Shown piece after piece: positions 1 to 5,823 of a stretch of DNA of 6,098 nucleotides. The notes beneath the pieces are model-generated. The model searched no databases. It was not told the DNA's origin and saw nothing but the letters and a program-made list of their open reading frames with translations. The stretch comes from Simkania sp. (GTDB lineage Bacteria; Chlamydiota; Chlamydiia; Chlamydiales; Simkaniaceae). Every line of letters begins with the position of its first letter. Within the stretch, counting starts at the first letter, position 1. Position numbers and translations under genes: made by a program. The stretch spans positions 1-6,098 of the forward strand of contig JANQJX010000243.1 of NCBI GenBank assembly GCA_028281425.1, in the 5' to 3' direction.

Positions 1-1
1 A

Positions 2-124
2 ATATTGAGAGTGAAGACAAAGTTAAGCCATTTTTCTTTGAAATATCAACTCATCATCAGAGCAAATCAAATGGCATTTCAAGAATTAAAGAATTTACAG
101 CAACAAGCTCTCTTTTTTGCGTAA
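2..124 (+). CDS. possible 3' end of an unidentified plus-strand gene (partial, enters from the left edge)
   Basis: An open frame of 40 codons runs from the window edge to a TAA at 122-124, convergent with rnhB. It would end in a polar, helix-like segment (around NQMAFQELKNLQQQALFFA). I do not recognise a family. The last codons, TTT TTT GCG TAA, lie inside the left arm of an inverted repeat. That could happen if this were the end of a transposase gene running into a terminal repeat, but this is only a guess. In sequence this AT-rich a 40-codon open frame is not rare by chance, so the gene itself is doubtful. No start codon or ribosome binding site can be judged because the 5' part is outside the window. 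Confidence 0.2.
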   Translation: MLRVKTKLSHFSLKYQLIIRANQMAFQELKNLQQQALFFA

Positions 125-179
125 GGTGAGTTAGATTACAAACCTTAACTTCTTGCCGTCTCAAAAAATCCTTACGCAA
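117..179. repeat. 10-bp perfect inverted repeat with a 43-nt spacer
   Basis: TTGCGTAAGG at 117-126 is the exact reverse complement of CCTTACGCAA at 170-179. A shorter match, TGAG (127-130) with CTCA (160-163), could extend the pairing with a bulge. It lies between the stop of rnhB (214) and the stop of the possible plus-strand frame (124), where a terminator for converging transcription would be expected. The loop is long and neither strand has a clean U-run after the second arm, so it is not a canonical intrinsic terminator. An alternative is a remnant of insertion-sequence ends. The repeat is seen directly; its role is unknown. Confidence 0.45.
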
Positions 180-213
180 GCCTTTTCGAAAGAGAGGGCA
201 TGTGAAATACGGA

Positions 214-843
214 CTAAATATTTAAAACCGGTTTAAAAGATAGACGGTGAATAGGTGAAGCTCCATATTTCTTAAGAGCTAAAAGATGGCTTTTTGTTCC
301 ATATCCCTTATGCCGATCGAATCCATAGTAGGGCCATTTAAAATGGTAACTGAGCATCAATTGGTCCCGAATATATTTTGCAATGATTGAGGCACTTGCA
401 ATGCTAAGTGAGCGGCTATCTCCTCGAATAAGGGCCTCTCCTGGAATTTTTGTATTAGGGAGATACTGACCATCGACTAAAAGAAAATGAGGAGGCATCA
501 ATAATTTATTCACCGCAATCCCCATAGCTTCAAGAGATGCCTGTAAAATATTGATTTGATCAATCCGTTTTTGATCTACAATCCCTACTCCAAAATAAAT
601 CTTTGGATGGCCTGCAAAAAGAAAATACAGTCTTTGACGTTCTTTTGGAGTGAGTTTTTTACTATCGTGAATCCCTTCAATGGAAAGAGAAGAAGGAAGA
701 ATACAAGCTGCTGCAACAACAGGACCTGCTAAAGGCCCTCTCCCTGCTTCATCAACACCTGCAATTAACGCATATCCCTTTTTTTTAAAAAAGTCTTCAA
801 AGAAAGTTTGGGGAATTTCTTGCGAGGGTAACTTTTTTTTCAT
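214..843 (-). CDS. rnhB: ribonuclease HII
   Basis: RNase HII cleaves the RNA strand of RNA-DNA hybrids and nicks at single ribonucleotides left in DNA, so it acts in primer removal and ribonucleotide excision repair in the cytoplasm. The protein has 209 residues, a usual family length. The four expected metal-binding acidic residues can be placed: D31 and E32 in GVDEAGRGPLAGP, D124 in LLVDGQ and D142 in RGDSRSLSIASASIIAK. The family segment HDSKKLTPKER is at about 59-69 and a GFDRHKGYGT stretch at 174-183. The stop is TAG. The ATG at 843 gives a lead of about 25 residues before the catalytic core. The 42 nt between rplS and this start are pyrimidine-rich and show no Shine-Dalgarno, so translation may be weak or depend on read-through from rplS. 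It appears to be the last gene of the cluster inside the window. Confidence 0.96.
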   Translation of the reverse strand: MKKKLPSQEIPQTFFEDFFKKKGYALIAGVDEAGRGPLAGPVVAAACILPSSLSIEGIHDSKKLTPKERQRLYFLFAGHPKIYFGVGIVDQKRIDQINILQASLEAMGIAVNKLLMPPHFLLVDGQYLPNTKIPGEALIRGDSRSLSIASASIIAKYIRDQLMLSYHFKWPYYGFDRHKGYGTKSHLLALKKYGASPIHRLSFKPVLNI

Positions 844-885
844 AAGAGCAGATACAAAAAGAAAAAGTTTTGAAAAATGAAAGAT

Positions 886-1341
886 TTAGGTTTCTTGTTC
901 TTTTTCTTTTGTCACATCTTTTTGATCTAAAGGGTCTTCTTTTGTTTCATCAGAAGGTAAGAGAGGAACTTTTTCTTGTTTTTTCTTTTTTCTAATTCTT
1001 TCTTTTACCTTAGCTGCTTTTCCAGAAGTTCCACGTAAATAGTAAAGTTTAGCACGCCTGACCTTTCCTTTGCGAATAAGTTCAATTTTTGCAATACGGG
1101 GGCTATTTAAAATAAACACACGCTCCATGCAAGCACCATAAGCCATTCGATAGATAGAAAAGGTTTCAGAAAGGCCTGAACCTCTCTTAGCAATGACTGT
1201 TCCTGTAAACACTTGAATACGCTCTTTGTCTCCTTCAATAATACGTATATGAACTTTGAGTGTATCTCCCACTTCAAAATGGGGAATATTTTCTTTCAAT
1301 TGACTCTTTTCTAATTCTTCAATCAAAATATTTTGACTCAT
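886..1341 (-). CDS. rplS: 50S ribosomal protein L19
   Basis: L19 is a structural protein of the large subunit, near the 30S-50S interface. Residues 1-119 match the family: HFEVGDTLKVHIRIIEGDKERIQVF near the N-terminus, then CMERVFILNSP (71-81) and VRRAKLYYLRGTSGKAAKVKERI (94-116), the C-terminal signature. The protein has 151 residues, longer than the roughly 115 of E. coli L19. The excess is a hydrophilic, strongly charged tail from about 117 to 151 that starts with a run of lysines and ends with alternating Lys, Glu and Asp. It is probably disordered. The ATG at 1341 is well supported by AAAGGAG upstream at good spacing. It begins 20 nt after the trmD stop, so the two are almost certainly cotranscribed. 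The stop is TAA. Confidence 0.97.
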   Translation of the reverse strand: MSQNILIEELEKSQLKENIPHFEVGDTLKVHIRIIEGDKERIQVFTGTVIAKRGSGLSETFSIYRMAYGACMERVFILNSPRIAKIELIRKGKVRRAKLYYLRGTSGKAAKVKERIRKKKKQEKVPLLPSDETKEDPLDQKDVTKEKEQET

Positions 1342-1361
1342 CTATTTTTTCTCCTTTCCAC

Positions 1362-1796
1362 TTAACAATCGACTAAATCAGGTCGAACACGTTTTGTCTT
1401 TTCATAAGCCATTTTTTCTCTCCATGCAGCGATTTTTGCATGATTTCCTTCGAGCAAAACGGAAGGGACTTTTTTACCTTCAACTTCATCTGGTCTTGTA
1501 AAAACAGGGGCATCAAAAACTCCCTGATTTTCAAAAGAATCCTGCTTTACAGCTTCTTCATTCCCAATAACACCTGGAATAAAACGAGAAATTGCATCAA
1601 CAAGAACAAGTGCAGCTGGGGCCCCACTTGTCAATACAAAATCGCCAATGCTTATCTCTTCATCAACTTCTAAATCAATGACTCGTTGATCAATTCCTTC
1701 ATAATGCCCACATAAAAAAACAAGATGCTTTTCCTGAGCAAGAAGGCTGCATTTTTTTGCTGTTAACCTCTTTCCTTGAGGCGAGAGATAAATCAC
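1362..1796 (-). CDS. trmD: TrmD, C-terminal part (after the frameshift)
   Basis: This is the second part of tRNA (guanine-N1)-methyltransferase, which methylates G37 of tRNAs that have G36, using SAM, and so prevents +1 frameshifting. It carries the family core: VIYLSPQGKRL, LVFLCGHYEGIDQRVID and IDLEVDEEISIGDFVLTSG, which form the SPOUT trefoil-knot SAM site. It also carries SRFIPGV with the Arg equivalent to E. coli R154 and QDSFEN with the Asp equivalent to D169, then TRPDEVEG and VPSVLLEGNHAKI. The GTG at 1794-1796 is the only plausible local start, but it encodes the conserved Val of VIYLSP and has no Shine-Dalgarno. It is therefore better read as the continuation of the frame that begins at 2074. 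With one added A at 1803-1813 the joined protein is 237 residues. The C-terminus stops soon after RPDL, about 35 residues earlier than E. coli TrmD. Confidence 0.9.
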   Translation of the reverse strand: MIYLSPQGKRLTAKKCSLLAQEKHLVFLCGHYEGIDQRVIDLEVDEEISIGDFVLTSGAPAALVLVDAISRFIPGVIGNEEAVKQDSFENQGVFDAPVFTRPDEVEGKKVPSVLLEGNHAKIAAWREKMAYEKTKRVRPDLVDC

Positions 1797-2074
1797 TTTA
1801 GATTTTTTTTTTTCACATTTCGAATAGCAGAGAGTAAAGGCTCTGCCATAAGAACCATCCCAGGTCCTCCTCCATAAGGACGATCATCCACTTGCCTATA
1901 TCTTCCCTTTGAAAAAGAGCGAATATCAATACATCTGATCTCAATTAATCCCTTTTCATTTGCCCGCTTTAACAAACTCACATTTAAAGGACTTTCAAAA
2001 TAGCTTGGAAAAAGGGATAAAATATCAAAGCAAACTTTTGCCCCGATTATTTCTTTTTTCGTTTCTTTAAGCAT
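1793..2074 (-). CDS. trmD: TrmD, N-terminal part (before the frameshift)
   Basis: This 93-codon frame encodes the first part of TrmD: FDILSLFPSYF (16-26), then the diagnostic RQVDDRPYGGGPGMVLMAEPL (60-80). After VKKK it runs into NLK and a TGA at 1793-1795, instead of the expected KKSKVIYLSPQG, which is intact in another frame. The break lies in an 11-A run. I chose the ATG at 2074, which overlaps the 3' end of rpsP by 28 nt. No ATG, GTG or TTG lies closer to the conserved core, so the protein has a lead of about 13 residues before it. A possible Shine-Dalgarno, AAGGAG (2092-2097), sits 17 nt upstream inside rpsP, further than usual, so translational coupling to rpsP is likely. An in-frame ATG further upstream, at 2185, would need a long overlap with rpsP and adds sequence unlike TrmD. 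No rimM lies between rpsP and trmD. Confidence 0.85.
   Translation of the reverse strand: MLKETKKEIIGAKVCFDILSLFPSYFESPLNVSLLKRANEKGLIEIRCIDIRSFSKGRYRQVDDRPYGGGPGMVLMAEPLLSAIRNVKKKNLK
1803..1813 (-). other. A11 homopolymer at the trmD frame break
   Basis: The minus strand reads GTG, then 11 A, then TCTAAAGTGATT. With 11 A the upstream frame gives V-K-K-K-N-L-K-stop. With 12 A (or 9) it gives V-K-K-K-K-S-K-V-I-Y-L-S-P, the normal TrmD sequence. A ribosome slipping by -1 on the A AAA AAA heptamers in the run, or an RNA polymerase adding one A, would have the same effect. It is the longest homopolymer that I see in the window. TGA of the first frame overlaps GTG of the second (GTGA). The break is seen directly; its cause cannot be decided from one sequence. 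Confidence 0.85.
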
Positions 2075-2361
2075 TTGAGTTTTTTGGCCTGCTCCTTTTC
2101 TCTCTGTAACTTGAGCACACCAGGAGCTGCTCTTTTGATCAGAATTTTTGTTTTCTCGCTCATTTCCGCCCCTTGTTCTAGCCAATGGGAAAGGCGATCT
2201 TGGGCTAAATGGATTTCTCCTTTTCCTTCAGCATGGGGATTGTAATGCCCGATCATTTCTACATATTTTCCATCTCGACGCCATCTAGCATCTGCAATCA
2301 CTAAACGATAAGTCCGGCGATTTTTGCATCCTACTTGACGGAGCCGAATTTTCAGCGCCAT
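2047..2361 (-). CDS. rpsP: 30S ribosomal protein S16
   Basis: S16 is a small structural protein of the 30S subunit, important for early assembly. The N-terminus MALKIRLRQVGCKNRRTYRLVIAD, the DGKYVEMIGHYNPH segment (30-43) and SHWLEQGAEMSEK (58-70) are the family signatures, followed by a PGV turn at 80-82. The length, 104 residues, is normal for the family with a modest C-terminal extension. The end is very basic (LKKRKKK). The ATG at 2361 has a good Shine-Dalgarno, AGGAG (2369-2373), seven nucleotides upstream. The 3' end overlaps the trmD start by 28 nt in another frame. A 144-nt spacer precedes it, so it may have its own promoter as well as read-through from ffh, but I could not identify convincing -35 and -10 elements. 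The stop is TAA. Confidence 0.97.
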   Translation of the reverse strand: MALKIRLRQVGCKNRRTYRLVIADARWRRDGKYVEMIGHYNPHAEGKGEIHLAQDRLSHWLEQGAEMSEKTKILIKRAAPGVLKLQREKEQAKKLKCLKKRKKK

Positions 2362-2505
2362 TTTATTTCTCCTATCTTCTATTTTTCATAGAAAAACTTG
2401 CAGGAACTTATTTTCAAATCATCTTACAAATTTTTTCTAAAATCGACTTGATATTTAAGATCTCATTTTAGTGGATCATGGCAAAAAATGATACGAAAAA
2501 CTAGC

Positions 2506-3873
2506 TTAGAAAAACTTAGACACATTTTTTTTCAAATCAACAAGAGACCCAAGTTTGCTTTGCAAATCTTTTTCTTGTTTAAATTTCTTCTTGAAAAGAG
2601 GCATATTTTTAACTATCTGCTTGAAACGTCTGAATTGCTTAATCAGACGATTGACATCTTCAAGTTTGCTTCCACTTCCCTTTGCAATGCGCCTTCGTCT
2701 AGAAGGCAAAAGCTCGTCAAAACCCAATCTTTCATTTAATGTCATAGACAAAATCATCGCTTCTAGTTTTCCCACTTCCTTATCAGAAAAATCAAGGTTG
2801 CCAAAATCGGAGGCCCCAGGAAGCATTTGTAAAAGGCCTTTAAAAGAACCCATTTTTTTAACAGATCGCATCTGTTTCAAAAAATCATCATAAGTAAACG
2901 TTGCTTTTAAAAGTTTTTTCTCTAACTTTTTCGATTCTTTTTCACTGAAATTCTCTTCTGCTTTTTTAACCAAATTAATCACATCTCCCATTCCCAAAAT
3001 GCGATCAGCCATCGAATGGGGATTAAAAACACGAAAATCGGCCATTTTTTCCCCGATTCCCTCAAAGAGAAGTGGTTTGCCTGTCACTTCTCGAATTGAA
3101 ATCGCAGCTCCTGCACGAGTATTTCCATCAAGCATCGTTAAAATAGTTCCACGGATTGCCATCTTCTGATCAAAGCTCGCAGCAACATTAGGCGCATCTT
3201 GTCCTGTTGCAGCATTGGCAACAAAGAGAATGTCATGGGGCTTGATCTCTTTTTTGAGTCTCTCAAGCTGTTTCATCAATTCTTCATCTAGATGAAGTCT
3301 TCCAGCCGTATCGATGATGACAAAGTCAAATCCCTCTTTTTTCCCTTTATCTACCCCTTTCTTAGCAACTTTAATAGGATTTTTTTCTTTTTTATCCGCA
3401 AAAACTTCTACCTCAATTTGCTTTCCTAGAGTCTCAAGCTGCTCAATGGCTGCAAGACGCTGCAAATCACAAGCTACGAGAAGAACTTTTTTATGACGTT
3501 TTTTAAGCATCCATCCAAGTTTTGCTGCTTGTGTTGTTTTCCCCGACCCTTGAAGACCCACTAACATCAAAATAGAAGGACGAAAAGAATCGGTCAGTTG
3601 TACTTCTTCGCTCCCCATAAGTTCCTTAAGGGTATCATGGACAATTTTGATGAATTGCTCTTTAGGGGAAACCGATGTTATCACCTTTTCTCCAAGAGCT
3701 TTTTCCTTGACGGTTTTAATAAAATTTTTTGCAATCGTATAATTCACATCAGCATCTAAAAGAGCAAGACGCACCTGACGGACGGCATGAGAGATGTTTT
3801 CTTCGGTTAATTTCTTTTCACGAGAAAGCATAGAAAAAACATTTTGAAAACTTTTTGTGAGATTTTTAAACAT
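2506..3873 (-). CDS. ffh: signal recognition particle protein Ffh (SRP54 GTPase)
   Basis: Ffh binds the signal peptides of nascent inner-membrane proteins together with SRP RNA and delivers ribosomes to FtsY at the membrane. The protein has 455 residues, a normal length, with domains in the expected order: N-terminal four-helix domain (about 1-90), G domain (about 95-300) and M domain (about 325-440). Motifs seen are the P-loop GLQGSGKT (106-113), DLQR (136-139), DTAGRLH (188-194), ATGQDA (222-227), the G4 region TMLDG (246-250) and FNPHSMADRILGMGD (283-297). In the M domain, SRRRRIAKGSG (391-401) followed by DVNRLIKQF is the SRP-RNA-binding signature. Several positions differ from E. coli Ffh (TKVD to TMLD, DVYRPAA to DLQRLAA, VDAMTGQD to ANAATGQD), and the C-terminus is Lys-rich instead of Met-rich. 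The ATG at 3873 has an AGGA upstream and lies 29 nt after the prmC stop. Confidence 0.97.
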   Translation of the reverse strand: MFKNLTKSFQNVFSMLSREKKLTEENISHAVRQVRLALLDADVNYTIAKNFIKTVKEKALGEKVITSVSPKEQFIKIVHDTLKELMGSEEVQLTDSFRPSILMLVGLQGSGKTTQAAKLGWMLKKRHKKVLLVACDLQRLAAIEQLETLGKQIEVEVFADKKEKNPIKVAKKGVDKGKKEGFDFVIIDTAGRLHLDEELMKQLERLKKEIKPHDILFVANAATGQDAPNVAASFDQKMAIRGTILTMLDGNTRAGAAISIREVTGKPLLFEGIGEKMADFRVFNPHSMADRILGMGDVINLVKKAEENFSEKESKKLEKKLLKATFTYDDFLKQMRSVKKMGSFKGLLQMLPGASDFGNLDFSDKEVGKLEAMILSMTLNERLGFDELLPSRRRRIAKGSGSKLEDVNRLIKQFRRFKQIVKNMPLFKKKFKQEKDLQSKLGSLVDLKKNVSKFF

Positions 3874-3902
3874 GAAAACATCCTGATAAATAAAAACCCA
3901 TT

Positions 3903-4760
3903 TTAAGGCAATTTTGAGCTAAATTCAAGGAAAAAGAACCGGTCTATTCCCGCCCAATCTTTCTCATATCGCTTTAAAACCCAATGTTTTTGATTAAAAA
4001 TTTGCATCAACTTTTCCCCTTGGGTTGCCCCTATTTCAAGAAAAATTTTCGCTTTTGGGTTTAAATAAGAAGGAAGCTTTTCAGCAAGCCGAAGATAAAA
4101 TTCAAGCCCCTCTTCTTGAGCAACCAAAGCTTTTTTAGACTCAAAATAGATTTCCTCTTCAAGATGAAGATACTCTTCTTCAGAAACATATGGAGGATTA
4201 CAAAGGACATAATCGGCCTTTCTTCCTTTAAAGGGCTCTAAAAAATCTCCTTCTAAATACTCCACATCAAGATGATTGATCTTTCCATTCTGACGAGCTA
4301 AAGAAAGAGCTTCTTGAGAAAGGTCAGCTAAAGTCACCTCTAATTGAGGACACCTTTTTTTTGCAGCAAGTCCCATACACCCACTGCCCGTACAAAGGTC
4401 CCAAAGAAAGGCTTTTTGATTTGAAATTTGTCCTAGTGCTAGATCCATTAAAAGTTCGGTTTCAACTCTTGGGATTAAAACAGGTGGAATCACACAAAGA
4501 TCCACTTCTAAAAAATTGACACGCCCAATTAAATAATCAAGGGGTTCTTTTTTTCCTCTTCTTTCTATTAAAGCCCGAAAGGTTTTAACCTCTTTTTCTT
4601 GTAAAGAACTCTCTTGATTCAAAAAAAGATCGCTCCTCTTTCGATTTAAAACAAACGCAAGAAGAGAGTGTGCTGACATATGGGGATTTTTCACTTTCTT
4701 TTGCCTAAGATAGGCTATAGAATCATGTAAAAGAGCTAAAAGATCATGCATCGAATCCAT
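3903..4760 (-). CDS. prmC: release factor glutamine N5-methyltransferase
   Basis: PrmC (HemK) methylates the glutamine of the GGQ motif in RF1 and RF2 with SAM, which raises peptide-release efficiency. The signature NPPY occurs in VLCNPPYVSEEEY (about 186-198), the motif that holds the substrate glutamine amide. The SAM-binding loop is DLCTGSGCMGLA (121-132). The N-terminal helical domain is followed by LIPRVETELL (95-104), matching the family's IPRPDTE. Length is about 285 residues, close to E. coli PrmC (277). The start is uncertain: GTG at 4763, ATG at 4760 and ATG at 4751 are all in frame and all overlap the end of prfA, and none has a strong Shine-Dalgarno. I use 4760 as the first ATG; 4751 (MHDLLALLHDSI) would form an ATGCATGA overlap with the prfA stop. 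The overlap suggests translational coupling of the enzyme to its own substrate, RF1. Confidence 0.95.
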   Translation of the reverse strand: MDSMHDLLALLHDSIAYLRQKKVKNPHMSAHSLLAFVLNRKRSDLFLNQESSLQEKEVKTFRALIERRGKKEPLDYLIGRVNFLEVDLCVIPPVLIPRVETELLMDLALGQISNQKAFLWDLCTGSGCMGLAAKKRCPQLEVTLADLSQEALSLARQNGKINHLDVEYLEGDFLEPFKGRKADYVLCNPPYVSEEEYLHLEEEIYFESKKALVAQEEGLEFYLRLAEKLPSYLNPKAKIFLEIGATQGEKLMQIFNQKHWVLKRYEKDWAGIDRFFFLEFSSKLP

Positions 4761-5823
4761 CACTCTTTAATCTTTCTTCATAATCACGACGCATAAGAGC
4801 CTCTGAAACCTCTTTCAGATCCCCTTCCATCACTTGGTCGAGTTTATAAAGAGTGAGTTGAATGCGATGATCGGTCAATCGATTTTGAGAAAAGTTGTAA
4901 GTACGAATCCTCTCAGAACGATCTCCTGAGCCTACCTGAATTTGTCGCAACGTGGCTCTTTCCTTTTCTTTTTTTTTCTTTTCTTCTTCAGCAAGACGGG
5001 CTCCTAAAACACGAAGAGCTTTACTTTTATTCTTATGTTGAGAACGCTCTTCTTGACAATAGACAACAACCCCTGTTGGAATATGAGTGATACGTACTGC
5101 AGAATCAGTGGTATTGACATGTTGTCCCCCTGCTCCCGAGGCTCGATAAGTATCAATCTTAAGATCTTTCTCATCGATAGAAATTTGTTCTTCTTGGGTG
5201 GGCTCCATTAAAATAGCAACTGTAATCGCAGAGGTATGAAGTCGTCCTTGGGTCTCAGTTAAAGGAACGCGTTGGACACGATGAGTCCCCGCTTCATATT
5301 TTAAAAACCGATACACATTCTTTCCTGTTAAAGAAAGAATATATTCCTTATATCCTCCTATTTTAGAATTCGTAGAAGCAAGGGTTTCTGCTCTCCATCC
5401 CATTTTATCGGCATATAAGCGATACATCCGAACACAATCGCTAACAAAAAGAGCTGCTTCATCTCCTCCTGTCCCCGCTCTTAATTCCATAATGACATTG
5501 GCATCATCTGTAGAAGAAGGAGGAACAAGAAGGATCTCTAATGCTTGTTTTAAATCTTCAAGGGTTTTTTCAAGAGACAAAATTTCTTCTCGAATTATCT
5601 GAATAAAATCACAACTCTCTTCCTTTTCAAGTAGCTCTAGACTGTTTTTGAGGTCAAGCTGCGTCTTTTCAAAGCGTTCCCATACTCCTTTGAGTTCAAT
5701 TAAATAAGAATGTTCTTTGGAAAGTTTGCGAAAATTTTCTTGATCTTGACTGATTTGACAGTCGCCAAGAGCGCGTTCAATTGAAGGAAGTTTCTTCAAA
5801 AGTTTTTTGACTTTCTCTTTCAT
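4744..5823 (-). CDS. prfA: peptide chain release factor 1 (RF1)
   Basis: RF1 recognises UAA and UAG in the ribosomal A site and triggers hydrolysis of peptidyl-tRNA. The protein is 359 residues, the normal size. The N-terminal part (1-100) is helical and highly charged. MELRAGTGGDEAALF (112-126) and THRVQRVPLTETQGRLHTSA (180-199) are typical class I release factor segments. The catalytic GGQ is at 232-234 within RASGAGGQHVNTTDSAVRITH, the glutamine that PrmC modifies. The stop-codon-reading tripeptide is PLT (187-189), where E. coli RF1 has PAT. A HKNKSKAL segment and SERIRTYNFSQNRLTDHRI follow, all as expected. Its own stop is TGA, which is read by RF2 and not RF1. The ATG at 5823 has only a weak AGGG at close range; a stronger AAAGGAG lies 28 nt upstream. 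An in-frame TAG just upstream rules out a longer N-terminus. Confidence 0.97.
   Translation of the reverse strand: MKEKVKKLLKKLPSIERALGDCQISQDQENFRKLSKEHSYLIELKGVWERFEKTQLDLKNSLELLEKEESCDFIQIIREEILSLEKTLEDLKQALEILLVPPSSTDDANVIMELRAGTGGDEAALFVSDCVRMYRLYADKMGWRAETLASTNSKIGGYKEYILSLTGKNVYRFLKYEAGTHRVQRVPLTETQGRLHTSAITVAILMEPTQEEQISIDEKDLKIDTYRASGAGGQHVNTTDSAVRITHIPTGVVVYCQEERSQHKNKSKALRVLGARLAEEEKKKKEKERATLRQIQVGSGDRSERIRTYNFSQNRLTDHRIQLTLYKLDQVMEGDLKEVSEALMRRDYEERLKSDGFDA

Noticed and set aside
181..197. Palindrome around TTTCGAAA downstream of rnhB as a terminator.
   Set aside because: The palindrome leaves no room for a loop and has mismatches just outside; no U-run follows on either strand.
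2075..2185. An upstream ATG at 2185 as the trmD start, adding 37 residues.
   Set aside because: It would overlap rpsP by more than 130 nt, and the added residues look like the out-of-frame translation of rpsP, not TrmD.
2362..2505. The 144-nt ffh-rpsP spacer as a promoter or terminator region.
   Set aside because: I found only weak -35/-10 matches on the minus strand and a 5-bp AT-rich stem (ATCAT/ATGAT) without a U-run. Nothing was strong enough to call.
680..3496. Several plus-strand open frames of 60-112 codons lying opposite rnhB, trmD and ffh.
   Set aside because: Each lies fully or almost fully within a well-supported minus-strand gene, has low-complexity Phe/Leu/Ser-rich translation and resembles no family. 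They are antisense shadows.
4969..4977. A9 run in prfA (minus strand) as a second slippage site.
   Set aside because: The reading frame is intact through it, encoding part of EEEKKKKEKE, so there is no sign that slippage is needed.
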